From positions 62,001 to 126,000 of the forward strand of contig QOCQ01000016.1 of the NCBI GenBank assembly GCA_003574685.1: a DNA stretch of 64,000 nucleotides, in the 5' to 3' direction. Within the stretch, counting starts at the first letter, position 1, and each line of letters begins with the position of its first letter. The notes under the pieces are model-generated. The model saw only the letters and a program-made list of their open reading frames with translations, searched no databases and was not told the DNA's origin. The position numbers and the translations under genes are program-made. Positions 33,687-42,500 of this stretch are shown piece after piece. Source of the DNA: Rhodospirillaceae bacterium SYSU D60007. GTDB taxonomy: Bacteria; Pseudomonadota; Alphaproteobacteria; Reyranellales; Reyranellaceae.

Positions 33687-33914
33687 CTACGGGTCATCAC
33701 TCATTATGCGAGCGCCGGCGCGCGACACATCCCTTGCCGCTGAGACGAGAGCGCCGACCAAGGTCTTAGACTGCCGTGCGAAGTCCAGGACGATGACGCC
33801 CTTCTGAAAGGAAATCGTCGCATCATCGCAGCCCGCGGCAAAGAAGCGACCGGCAAAGTCCGGCGCGTCGGGATCCAGGCCGCTGGCGATGATGGTGAAT
33901 TCAAAGGTCTTCAC
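33687..33914 (-). CDS. Small conserved protein, probably truncated regulator or antitoxin-like
   Basis: 75 residues from GTG 33914: VKTFEFTIIASGLDPDAPDFAGRFFAAGCDD, then ATISFQKGVIVLDFARQS and ARDVSRAGARIMSDDP (landmarks ASGLDP, GCDDATISF, VIVLDF). This resembles small proteins that continue into a short HTH; here a stop comes right after SDDP, and downstream another frame reads GLAIEEIARRV, like the missing HTH helix. So the gene is probably broken by a frameshift. Function unknown. Confidence 0.5.
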   Translation of the reverse strand: MKTFEFTIIASGLDPDAPDFAGRFFAAGCDDATISFQKGVIVLDFARQSKTLVGALVSAARDVSRAGARIMSDDP

Positions 33915-34040
33915 GTCACCGATCCCAACGATGGAAGTGCACGCACTGGTTAACGGCGAGTCAGGCGACCTGTTGATATTTGTCAACCGACGATACGATT
34001 TCAATCATTTGTAGCGACGCAAATTGGTCCTCAATCGCAG

Positions 34041-34068
34041 AAGGCCTGCAGCGGATGCTGCAGGCCTT
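34041..34068. terminator. Strong hairpin after nirK, probable terminator
   Basis: AAGGCCTGCAGC and GCTGCAGGCCTT form a perfect 12-base-pair stem with a GGAT loop, 17 bases beyond the nirK stop on the minus strand. There is no long U-tract, so it may stabilise the 3' end rather than terminate by itself. Confidence 0.6.
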
Positions 34069-34085
34069 GAACATTTCAAGGTGCG

Positions 34086-35144
34086 TCAGAAGCCGACCTG
34101 TTTGACGCCTTCGCGGAAGAGGTCGGGGCGTGGCGGGCCTTCTACGACCAGCTTGCCGGCCAGGCCGCGGGCGACGCGCGAGAGCGCGTGGTCGACCAGG
34201 ACGTAGTCGCCGGGGACCTCGAGCTTCATGTCCACCGCCACGGCGCCGCCCGGCGGCACCGTGATGGTCTGGACATCCTTCAGCGGCGCACTGGTCAGCG
34301 AGGCAAGGTTGTAGACCTTGTCGAAGATCTCGCCGATCACGTGGAAGCTCGACGTCTTGTTCGGGCCGCCGACGCCGAAATAAATCCGGACCGTCTCGCC
34401 GGCCTTGGCCTTGAGAGCCCTGTCGCCGGTGAGGGCTTCGACGGCGCCGTTGAACACGTAGTACTCGGGCTGCTCGTTCATGAGCTTGTCGAAGCTCTCC
34501 GTGAGATGGCCGCGCGTACCGAACGGCTGCTCCGTATAGAGCTCGCCCTGCATGACGTAGAACTCACGGTCGACCGGCGGCAAGCCACCCTCCGGCTCGA
34601 CCAGGATCATGCCGTACATGCCGTTGGCGATGTGCTGCGCGGCCATCGGAATGGCGCAGTGATAGACGTACAGGCCGGCGTTGAGGGCCTTGAACGTGAA
34701 GCCCTTCTGCTCTCCGGGCGCCGCCTCGGTGGCGTGTCCCCCACCATGCAGACCGGTGACCGCATGAAAGTCGACATTGTGCACCATCGTGCTGTCCGGG
34801 TGGTTCTCGAGCACCACCTCGACGGTGTCGCCCACGCGAACCCGGAAGAATGGACCGGGCACTTTCCGGTTGAAGGTCCAGTAGTGATAGGTGGTGCCGT
34901 CCGCAAGCTTGCCGGTCACCTCGACGGTTTCCAGGCCGATCCGCACGGTACGCGGTCCGCGCTTGCCGATCGCGGCGGGCAGATCGGTGGGAGAGCGGAC
35001 GATATCGACAGGCGCGTCCGCTCCCGGACCGCTCGCATGCTCATGCGGCCTGGCCTGGGCGAGGACCGGACCGGAACCCATCACGCCTGCCGCGGCGAAT
35101 GTTGCCCCGGCAACTGTCGCAAGCAGGTGTCTGCGCGTGGTCAT
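34086..35144 (-). CDS. nirK: Copper-containing nitrite reductase
   Basis: 352-residue periplasmic enzyme reducing nitrite to nitric oxide. The start at 35144 (AGGAAG upstream) gives a twin-arginine signal, TTRRHLLATVAG, then two cupredoxin domains. Copper ligands are visible: STMVHNVDFHAVTG (type 1 and 2 His), GLYVYHCAIPMAAQHIANGMYGM (His, Cys, His and Met ligands) and SSFHVIGEIFDK (type 2 His). Pseudoazurin, its usual electron donor, is encoded at 38343. Divergent from a membrane protein gene with two Dnr/Fnr-like boxes in between. Confidence 0.96.
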   Translation of the reverse strand: MTTRRHLLATVAGATFAAAGVMGSGPVLAQARPHEHASGPGADAPVDIVRSPTDLPAAIGKRGPRTVRIGLETVEVTGKLADGTTYHYWTFNRKVPGPFFRVRVGDTVEVVLENHPDSTMVHNVDFHAVTGLHGGGHATEAAPGEQKGFTFKALNAGLYVYHCAIPMAAQHIANGMYGMILVEPEGGLPPVDREFYVMQGELYTEQPFGTRGHLTESFDKLMNEQPEYYVFNGAVEALTGDRALKAKAGETVRIYFGVGGPNKTSSFHVIGEIFDKVYNLASLTSAPLKDVQTITVPPGGAVAVDMKLEVPGDYVLVDHALSRVARGLAGKLVVEGPPRPDLFREGVKQVGF

Positions 35145-35207
35145 CTGCGTCTTCCTTTCGACGGCAATTTCACGAGGCTTATGTTGGTGAGCCGCAGCAA
35201 ACGTTCT

Positions 35208-35221
35208 TTGCAATTGCACAA
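35208..35221. promoter_or_regulatory. Dnr/Fnr-type box TTG-N8-CAA (nirK-proximal)
   Basis: TTGCAATTGCACAA fits the TTG-N8-CAA core recognised by the Fnr/Dnr/NnrR regulators. It is 64 bases upstream of the nirK ATG, and its inner TGCAATTGCA is itself palindromic. Confidence 0.55.
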
Positions 35222-35263
35222 AGAGAAGCGCGCCCAACGGCGCTGCCGCAACGGACGTGCAGC

Positions 35264-35277
35264 TTGATCAAGCACAA
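35264..35277. promoter_or_regulatory. Dnr/Fnr-type box TTG-N8-CAA (membrane-protein-proximal)
   Basis: TTGATCAAGCACAA has a perfect left half site TTGAT and a partial right half. It is 34 bases before ATG 35311, so it would suit the divergent membrane protein gene. Confidence 0.55.
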
Positions 35278-35310
35278 AGAGCAGTACCGTCAGCGTGGCA
35301 TCCTTTATCG

Positions 35311-36669
35311 ATGGTGCAGGGTGCGACGCTGTCCCGCTGGACGATGACCTGGTTTGCCACCGCCCTCGTCTTTCTCATCGGGGCCGAGGCATTGATGGCC
35401 GCCGGCTATGGCTTCCCCGCGGTCTCCGCTGAAGCGCCGGAAAGCCTCGTTCTGGTCCACATGATCGCGATTGGCTGGCTGAGCCTGCTGATGTGCGGCG
35501 CCCTCTTCCAGTTCGTGCCGGTTCTGGTCGGCAGGCGCCTGCGCGCCCCCGGGCTGGTGTTGCCGGCACTGGTCGGGCTCGTCCTCGGGCTGGGCTGTCT
35601 GCTGGGCGGATTTCTCCAGCTTGCCGGCACCCTGGAGCTGGACGTTTCCCTGCTCGCGCCGGCTGGCGTGCTGTTGCCCCTCGGGTTCGCGCTGGCAGCC
35701 TGGGCGATCGGCTGCACCTTGTGGGAGGGACGGCCGCTGGCACCGGCTGCCCGGTTCGTGGCCGGCGGGCTTGCGTGCCTGGCGGCCACCGCGGCGCTGG
35801 GAGTCCTGCTGGTCTGCGTCCTTTCGGGTATGGTGACGACCTTCGAGCTGGTGGCGCTGCGGGCACGGCTGCTGCCATTCCATATCGCCGCCGGCCTTGG
35901 CGGCTGGCTTGGCTTCACGGCGATCGGCGTCAGCTACCGGTTGCTGCCGATGTTCCTGCTGTCGCCTGAAGCCCGCAAGAGCACCAGCGGCGCCGTCTGG
36001 GCGTGCGGCGGTGCCGCCCTCCTGCTGCTTGTCGTCGTCGCACCGCTTGCGCTCGTGGTCGGGGCCGGCACGGATATCATTGTGGCAGTCGCGCTCCTGC
36101 TGGCCGCTGCCGCGCTGGTGTTCTATGGCGCCGACGTTCTCTTCTTCTACCGCCACCGCAGGCGCAAGAATGTCGAGCTGAACAGCAAGGCCGCGGTCTG
36201 CGCCTTCGCCATGCTGTTCCTGTCTGCGCTGCTGGCCGCCGCCCTGCTGGCGAGCGGCTCAATGGCCCGGCACGCCGGCGCGCTCCTCTATCTGGTGGCT
36301 TTCGGCTGGCTTACCGGCCTTGGATTGTCGCAGCTCTACAAGATTGTGCCGTTCCTCACATGGCTTGAGTGCTACGGCCCGGTGATGGGCCGCAAGCCGA
36401 CACCGCGCGTTCAGGATCTGGTGGTCGAACCGCGCGGCAAAGTGTGGTTCGTCCTCTATTTCGTGAGTGTGCTGGCCGGGACGGGTGCGCTTCTGATGAA
36501 CTGGGACAGCCTCTTTCGCATCACCGCGGCGGGCACCCTCGCGGCGACAATCGCCATCATCGGCGAGCTTGTCCTGGCCCGGCTGCTTGTCAATGTTGCC
36601 ACTGAACGGCGGCTGCCGGCCGGCGCGTCACGGCCCCACCTGTTCCTCCCGCCCCTGCGTCACGGTTGA
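35311..36669 (+). CDS. Large membrane protein of the denitrification cluster, unassigned
   Basis: 452 residues with about 12 hydrophobic helices. Conserved-looking His-containing helices are LVHMIAIGWLSLLMCGALFQFVPVL, LLPFHIAAGLGGWLGFTAIGVSYRLLPMF and GLSQLYKIVPFLTWLECYG. The shape recalls NnrS or a haem-copper oxidase subunit I-like protein, but the full set of metal-binding His residues was not found. It is divergent from nirK and 12 bases before the DUF2249 gene. ATG 35311 has no clear ribosome site; ATG 35344 is an alternative. Role in nitrogen-oxide metabolism is inferred from context. Confidence 0.65.
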   Translation: MVQGATLSRWTMTWFATALVFLIGAEALMAAGYGFPAVSAEAPESLVLVHMIAIGWLSLLMCGALFQFVPVLVGRRLRAPGLVLPALVGLVLGLGCLLGGFLQLAGTLELDVSLLAPAGVLLPLGFALAAWAIGCTLWEGRPLAPAARFVAGGLACLAATAALGVLLVCVLSGMVTTFELVALRARLLPFHIAAGLGGWLGFTAIGVSYRLLPMFLLSPEARKSTSGAVWACGGAALLLLVVVAPLALVVGAGTDIIVAVALLLAAAALVFYGADVLFFYRHRRRKNVELNSKAAVCAFAMLFLSALLAAALLASGSMARHAGALLYLVAFGWLTGLGLSQLYKIVPFLTWLECYGPVMGRKPTPRVQDLVVEPRGKVWFVLYFVSVLAGTGALLMNWDSLFRITAAGTLAATIAIIGELVLARLLVNVATERRLPAGASRPHLFLPPLRHG

Positions 36670-36681
36670 CCGGAGTTAGCC

Positions 36682-37200
36682 ATGCCCCTGCCACCCTACG
36701 ATCTGGACGTCCGACCGATCCTGAAGAGCGGCGGCGCGCCCTTTGGCGTCATCATGGAAGCCGTCGCCGCGCTCGCGCCCGGCCAGAGCTTGCGGCTGCT
36801 GGCGCCCTTCAAGCCTGTTCCGCTCTTTCAGGCGCTGGGCGCCCGCGGCTTCCAGCCTGCGGCGCGGGAAATCGGAAACGGCGACTGGGAAGTGACCTTC
36901 AGCCCCGTTGATTCGCCGGCGCCGGAATCGAAGGCCGCGTCCGGCGAGGCCGATTGGCCTGAGCCACGCCTGTGCCTGGACAATCGCGATCTCGAACCGC
37001 CGGAGCCGATGGTGAAGACGCTCGAAGCCCTGGAGACCCTCGCACCGGGCGAAACGCTGGCCGCGCTGGTGCCGCGCGAGCCGCTGTTCCTGTTCGACCA
37101 GCTCCGGGACCGCGGCCACGCCTGGCGCGGCAGCTTCGAGGCGGATGGTTCCTACCGCATCGTCATCCGCGCGGGCGGCTTGCCAGGAAAGCCGGCATGA
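36682..37200 (+). CDS. Double DUF2249 protein
   Basis: 172 residues with two copies of the DUF2249 fold: LDVRPILKSGGAPFGVIMEAVAALAPGQSLRLLAPFKPVPLFQALGARGF (landmarks LDVRPI, LLAPFKPVPLF) and LDNRDLEPPEPMVKTLEALETLAPGETLAALVPREPLFLFDQLRDRG (landmarks LDNRDLEPPEPM, REPLFLF). A linker of about 25 residues joins them. DUF2249 proteins are SirA/TusA-like and occur with hemerythrins and denitrification genes; the function is not established. It overlaps the DUF59 gene by ATGA. Confidence 0.82.
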   Translation: MPLPPYDLDVRPILKSGGAPFGVIMEAVAALAPGQSLRLLAPFKPVPLFQALGARGFQPAAREIGNGDWEVTFSPVDSPAPESKAASGEADWPEPRLCLDNRDLEPPEPMVKTLEALETLAPGETLAALVPREPLFLFDQLRDRGHAWRGSFEADGSYRIVIRAGGLPGKPA

Positions 37201-37505
37201 CAGGCGAAGCGGACAGCGGCTTGGCCAATGACGTGCGCGACGGGCTGCGCATGGTGATCGACCCCGAGCTGGGCGAAAACGTCGTTGACCTCGGCTTGAT
37301 CTATGACCTCGAGGTTGAGGCAAGCGTGGCACGCATCACGATGACAACGACAATGCCTGGCTGCCCGGCAACCGATTATCTCCGGGACGCCGTGCAGGCA
37401 GCCGCGCTGTCCGTGCCGGGAATCACCGGCGCCGACGTGCATATGACGTACGAGCCGCCCTGGAGCCCGGACATGATCAGCGAAGCGGCCAGACGCCTGG
37501 CGTAG
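37197..37505 (+). CDS. DUF59/MIP18-family Fe-S assembly factor
   Basis: 102 residues, a SufT/PaaD-like domain: VRDGLRMVIDPELGENVVDLGLIYDLEVEASVARITMTTTMPGCPATDYLRD (landmarks DPELGENVVDLGL, TMPGCP with the conserved Cys). Members assist iron-sulfur or related metal cofactor assembly. The 4-base overlap with the DUF2249 gene suggests a joint role, possibly repair of nitrosylated clusters or maturation of a denitrification enzyme (inference). Confidence 0.85.
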   Translation: MTGEADSGLANDVRDGLRMVIDPELGENVVDLGLIYDLEVEASVARITMTTTMPGCPATDYLRDAVQAAALSVPGITGADVHMTYEPPWSPDMISEAARRLA

Positions 37506-37538
37506 CCTGATATATCGGACCTCCCAGCCGGGGTCTGA

Positions 37539-38231
37539 TCAGTCGCCCTGCGCGAGCCGGGAGAGACGGTCCGGCTCGACGACCGTCACCTTCTGGCGCC
37601 CACTCTTGACCAGACCCTGCTCCTCCCACGCCGTGAGGAGGCGGCTGACTGTATGCAGGGTGGTTCCGGTCATTTCGGCTATGTCCTGGCGCGACAGGGG
37701 CAGGTCGATCAGAATACCGTCGCTGGTTTTCTTGCCGGCCTGATCCGCCAGCCGCAACAGCGCATGGGCAACCCGGTTGTGGACCTGCCGGGTCGCCAGC
37801 TCAATGACACGTGCCTGTGTTTCCTGCAGCCTCGTCCCCACGGTCTTGTAGGCGTTTGTGCCGAACTCCGGATACCTCATCGTGAACTCGCTCCAGAGAT
37901 CGCTTGGCCAGGCGAGCACCACGCAATCGACAGCAGCGATGGCACTGGCCGGGTAGGTGGTGCGCCCCAGCGCCCGCGCGATCCCCATGAGTTCGCCGGG
38001 GCTGATGTAGCGCACGATGATCTGTTGACCGTCCGGGGTCGTCTTCACAACCCGCACGTGGCCGTCGAGCAGCAGGAAGAACGCGTGCGCCTGGGCCTCC
38101 TGTTCGAAGACCGGCTGGTCCTTCGGCACACGCTGCGAACGGGCATGCTCAAGCATGCGGTCGAGATCGGCCGGCGCCAGCCCTTCGAAGGGCGGAAGTC
38201 CCGCCAGCAGCGAGCGGTCGAGTCGGGCCAA
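37539..38231 (-). CDS. Crp/Fnr-family regulator of the Dnr type
   Basis: 230 residues from TTG 38231, chosen because GGAGG stands 5 bases upstream; no ATG start is suitable. The cNMP-like sensory domain (FLLLDGHVRVVKTTPDGQQIIVRYISPGELMGI; landmark GQQIIVRYI) is followed by the long dimer helix and the winged HTH LPLSRQDIAEMTGTTLHTVSRLLTAWEEQGLV. There is no N-terminal cysteine cluster of Fnr, which fits NO-responding Dnr/NnrR. Divergent from pseudoazurin with a TTG-N8-CAA box between. Confidence 0.87.
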   Translation of the reverse strand: MARLDRSLLAGLPPFEGLAPADLDRMLEHARSQRVPKDQPVFEQEAQAHAFFLLLDGHVRVVKTTPDGQQIIVRYISPGELMGIARALGRTTYPASAIAAVDCVVLAWPSDLWSEFTMRYPEFGTNAYKTVGTRLQETQARVIELATRQVHNRVAHALLRLADQAGKKTSDGILIDLPLSRQDIAEMTGTTLHTVSRLLTAWEEQGLVKSGRQKVTVVEPDRLSRLAQGD

Positions 38232-38275
38232 GGCATCCTCCAGCAAGAAAGCAGGCAACAGGTTCGCGGAATCGT

Positions 38276-38289
38276 TTGCGGTGCAGCAA
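38276..38289. promoter_or_regulatory. Dnr/Fnr-type box TTG-N8-CAA before pseudoazurin
   Basis: TTGCGGTGCAGCAA matches the TTG-N8-CAA core. It lies 54 bases upstream of the pseudoazurin ATG and 45 bases upstream of the regulator start, in the divergent intergenic region, so either or both may be controlled by it. Confidence 0.5.
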
Positions 38290-38342
38290 CGTTCCGGCTC
38301 CACCCCGACAATACATACACAACGCAAAGGAGGTAGTGGACC

Positions 38343-38783
38343 ATGCGATCCCATCTTGTAACAGCGACAGCGCTGGGTCTTGTGCTGCTCGCGGGTGCAG
38401 CCCAGGCAGCCGATCACCAGGTCCGGATGCTGAACAGGGGTGACAAGGGCATGATGGTGTTTCAGCCGGACTTCATCGAGGCGGCTCCCGGAGACACCGT
38501 CACTTTCGTGCCCACCGACAAGTCGCACAATGCCGAGGCCATCAACGGTATGATTCCCGAGGGCGCCACGTCGTTCAAAGGAAAGATGAACGAGCCGATT
38601 ACCGTGCGCTTCGACAAGGAAGGCGCCTATGGCGTCAAGTGCACGCCGCATTATGGCATGGGCATGGTGGCGCTGATCGTTGTCGGCAAGCCCGTCAACC
38701 TGGAAGAGGCAAAGGCCGTCAAGCAGCCCGGCAAGGCACAGAAGGTCTTCGAGCAGCTCTTCTCCGGCGCCGCCGGGCAGTAA
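38343..38783 (+). CDS. Pseudoazurin (type 1 copper protein)
   Basis: 146-residue periplasmic electron carrier that donates to NirK. A signal peptide ([20 protein letters not shown]) precedes the mature [20 protein letters not shown]. The copper site is complete: SHNAEAI gives the N-terminal His, [13 protein letters not shown] gives Cys, His and Met. An AAAGGAGG site lies upstream of ATG 38343. An intrinsic terminator follows at 38804. Confidence 0.95.
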   Translation: MRSHLVTATALGLVLLAGAAQAADHQVRMLNRGDKGMMVFQPDFIEAAPGDTVTFVPTDKSHNAEAINGMIPEGATSFKGKMNEPITVRFDKEGAYGVKCTPHYGMGMVALIVVGKPVNLEEAKAVKQPGKAQKVFEQLFSGAAGQ

Positions 38784-38803
38784 CGAGCGCAGCAACCATC
38801 CTT

Positions 38804-38837
38804 CCCGCCGGAGGGCCCTTCCGGGGGGAATTTTTTT
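38804..38837 (+). terminator. Rho-independent terminator after pseudoazurin
   Basis: A GC-rich hairpin around CCGGAGGG/CCCTTCCGG is followed by AATTTTTTT (38829-38837), 20 bases after the stop codon. Confidence 0.75.
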
Positions 38838-38840
38838 GGG

Positions 38841-39106
38841 TCAGTGGGCGATCAGCACCGGGACGGTCATGCTGGCCAGCAAGGTCCGGCTGGCGCCGCC
38901 GAGAACCATCTCGCGCAGACCCGTAGGCACGATAAAACGCTCCGCCGGCAATCCGGCGCCTCCATGGATCGCCGGCTCAAACCGCGGGTGCACCTGAAGG
39001 CCGACCAGGTGTGCCTCGAAGCGCCGCGCCAGTCCGCTCGCGACCGCCAGGCGCTGCGCCATTATCGGGCCGGATCGCAATGAACGAGAATCGTCTTGTA
39101 GCTCAT
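38841..39106 (-). pseudogene. Degenerate universal stress protein gene
   Basis: From ATG 39106 the frame reads MSYKTILVHCDPAR then stops; in another frame it continues MAQRLAVASGLARRFEAHLVGLQVHP and later LREMVLGGASRTLLASMTVPVLIAH, the classic UspA C-terminal phosphate-binding end. The middle of the protein (well over 100 residues compared with tandem or full-length Usp proteins) is missing. A frameshift plus internal deletion have therefore destroyed it. Usp genes often sit in denitrification islands. Confidence 0.72.
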
Positions 39107-39254
39107 CTGAACGCTCCCGGACGAAGGCAGCGACGGAAATCAGGCCTGCTCACTGCAATCCGTCTCACAGGCGAACACCAGGCGTTTTGATCCAGGTCAT
39201 GGCACGGCGTGCGGAAAGGGCCTTTCTGATTTTCGAGCTGATGGGAGAGAGGCC

Positions 39255-39554
39255 ATGGGCATTGCCTATCGCGTGAGCTTCTTCAACGACCTCACGAACT
39301 GCTACGGCAAATCGTTCAGGGTGTGTCAGCGGTCGATTGTCATACGCTTCGCCCGCAACCGGGAACGTGCCATTGAAGCAGCCAAGATCCGCTTCGCGCG
39401 TCTGGAACACGTTGGCAAATGGACCTTGCGCGCCAGAAGCATCGAGGTGGATCCGCTGCCACCCGCGCGATGCTCCAGGCAACAAACCCGGACCGTCAGG
39501 GGACGTGGCGCGCCGGCCAGGGAACTTATAAGCGAGGGCGTCGCTGCTGGCTGA
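39255..39554 (+). CDS. Small conserved hypothetical protein
   Basis: 99 residues. The first 65 look real: YRVSFFNDLTNCYGKSFRVCQRSIVIRFARNRERAIEAAKIRFARLEHVGKWTLRARSIEVD (landmarks YRVSFFNDL, ERAIEAAKIRFARLE, WTLRARSIEVD), which I recognise as a small family of unknown function. The last 30 residues are probably junk, as they extend toward the putA 3' end. A GGAGAGAGG site precedes ATG 39255. Alternatively the true stop has been lost by a small indel. Confidence 0.55.
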   Translation: MGIAYRVSFFNDLTNCYGKSFRVCQRSIVIRFARNRERAIEAAKIRFARLEHVGKWTLRARSIEVDPLPPARCSRQQTRTVRGRGAPARELISEGVAAG

Positions 39555-39571
39555 CGCGCCAGGAGTCGAAC

Positions 39572-42500
39572 CTAGCTGTCGGCGAGCGAAACCAGGGTGG
39601 CGTTGCCGCCGGCGGCGGCCGTGTTGATCGACAGCGTCCGTTCGGTGGCAAAGCGTGGCAGGTAGTGCGGACCGCCGGCCTTGGGACCGGTACCGCTCAA
39701 CCCTTCGCCGCCGAAGGGCTGCACGCCGACGACAGCGCCGATCATGTTGCGGTTGACATAGGCGTTTCCGACCGGAAGGCGGTTCACGATCGTCTCGACC
39801 GTGCGGTCGATGCGGCTGTGCACTCCCAGCGTCAGACCGAACCCCGTGGCCTCGATGGCCTCCAGCACCGAGTCCAGCCGCCCGCCGTCGTAACGCACCA
39901 TGTGCAGCACCGGGCCAAAGACCTCGCCCGTCAGTCGCGACAGGGAATCGATCTCGTAAGCGCGCGGCGCAAACCAGTGGCCACGCGGCAAGTCCCTGGA
40001 CAGCGGCGTCTCGGCAACCAGCCGGGCCTCCCTGGCCATGCGCGCAGCGTGCGCCCCCAGTGCCGACCGGGCTTCGGCATCGATCACCGACCCCACGTCG
40101 CTGGCAAGCTCCATCGGATCGCCGACCACCAGCTCCCGGGCGGCGCCGGCGATCATCTCGATGATGCGATCGGCGACGTCGTCCTGCACGAAGAGCACAC
40201 GCAATGCCGAGCATCGCTGGCCGGCGGAACGGAATGCGCTGGTGATGACATCGTCGACCACCTGCTCGGGCAGGGCCGAGGAGTCGACCAGCATGGCGTT
40301 CTGACCGCCAGTCTCGGCAATCAGCGGCGCGATCGGCGCCTGCCGTGCCGCGAGCGCACGGTTGATGGCCCATGCCGTCTCCACCGAGCCGGTGAAGGCA
40401 ACGCCGGTGATGCGCGTATCGCTGCACAGCGCCGCGCCCACCTTGCCGTCGCCCGGCAGCAGATGCAGCACGTCCTGCGGCACGCCGGCGCGATGCAGCA
40501 GCGCCACCGCGCGTGCTGCAACCAGCGGCGTCTGCTCCGCCGGCTTGGCCAGCACGGCATTGCCGGCCAGCAGCGCCGCCGCGATCTGGCCCGTGAAGAT
40601 CGCCAGCGGAAAATTCCACGGGCTGATGCAGGCAAAGACGCCGCGGCCGCGCAGGCCCAGCGTGTTACGTTCGCCCGTCGGACCCGCGAGTTCCACCGGT
40701 TCTGCAAACTGGCGCCGCGCCTCGGCAGCGTAGTAGCGGCAGAAATCGACCGCCTCGCGCACTTCCGCCAGGGCATCGGGAATGGTGCGGCCGCCCTCGC
40801 GCACGATCAGCGCCATGAACGCAGCACGCTCGGCCTCGATCAGGTCGGCGGCACGATCGAGCACCCTTGCCCGCTGTTCCGCTGGCGTGCGTTCCCAGGC
40901 GGGGAATCCGGCCACCGCTGCGGCCAATGCCCGATGCACTGTGGCCGTGTCGGCATCCACGACAGAGCCATTGACGCGATCCAGATTGGCGGGATCATGC
41001 ACGTTGTGCGGCGTGCCTTTGACCACAGCACCGCCCACCACGGGCGCGGCGCTCCATGCCGTGTCGGCCGCCGCGTGCATCGCGCTTAGCAGCTTCTCAG
41101 TGGCCCGGCGATCGGCCAGATCGATTCCGCGGGAATTGGCCCGTGCCGGACGGAACAGGTCGACCGGCAGGGGGATCTTGGGATGCGGCGTTGATGCATG
41201 GCGGGACATGATCTCGGCCGGGTCGCGGACCAGGTCTTCGGCCGCGACGTGCTCGTCCACGATCCGGTTGACGAACGAGGTGTTGGCCCCGTTCTCCAGC
41301 AGGCGTCGCACGAGATAGGCCAGCAGATCGCGATGGCCGCCCACCGGCGCATAGATCCGGCACGGCACTTTGTGCGCGCTGCCGCGGCCAACCACCTGAT
41401 GGTAGAGCGGTTCGCCCATGCCGTGCAGACGCTGGAATTCGTAGCCGCCGCCGGCGCCGGCCAGTTCCATGACGGCCGCAACCGTATGCGCGTTATGGGT
41501 CGCAAAGCAGGGATAGAGGGTGTCGCGCGCCGCCAGAAGCTGCGCCGCGCACACGATGAAGGACAGGTCCGTGGCGGCCTTGCGCGTGAACACGGGAAAG
41601 GCGTCGAAGCCCCGCTCCTGTGCCCGCTTGATCTCGCTGTCCCAGTAGGCGCCCTTCACCAGCCGGACCATGAGCCGGCGCCGGTGCGCCCGTGCCGCCC
41701 GGATGACCCGCTCCGTCACGGCGGGTGCGCGCGTCTGGTAGGCCTGGATGGCGAGACCGAAGCCTTGCCAATCCGCCGGCAGTCCGTCGCCGAGCACCGC
41801 TTCGAACACATCCAGCGACAGGTCGAGCCGGTCAGCCTCTTCGGCATCGACCGTGAGCGCCATGTTCGCTGCCGCGGCCCTGTGTGCCAGCGCCGACAAA
41901 CGCGGCACCAGCTCGCGCAACACGCGTGCCCGCTGGGCCTCTTCGTAACGTGGATGCAGGGCAGACAACTTGACGGAAATGCCCGGGCCCTCGACAGGGC
42001 CACGGCCGCGCATGGTCCGGCCGATAGCCTCGATCGCCTCGCCGTACGATTCCATATAGCGGTCGGCGTCCGCCATGGTGCGGGCGCCCTCGCCCAGCAT
42101 GTCGAAGGAATGGCGGTAGCCCAGCGCCTCGTCGTCGCGCGCCCTGTCGAGGGCCGCCTCGATGGTTTCTCCCATGACGAACTGCCGGCCCAGAATGCGC
42201 ATCGCCTGGCGCATGGCGAGCCGGATCGCGGGCTCGCCGGCCTTTGCCACCAGGCGGCGCAACAGCGTCGAGGGCCTGCCCGGATCATCCAGTGTCACGA
42301 CGCGGCCGGTCAGCATCAGCCCCCACGTGGCGGCATTGACGAACAGGGAGTCGGCGTGGCCCAGATGCCTGTCCCAGTCGGCAGCGCCGATCTTGTCCTC
42401 GATCAGCGCATCGGCTGTTTCGGAGTCCGGGATGCGCAGCAGCGCCTCCGCGAGGCACATCAGCGCCACGCCTTCGCGCGTGGTCAGCCCGAATTCCTGC

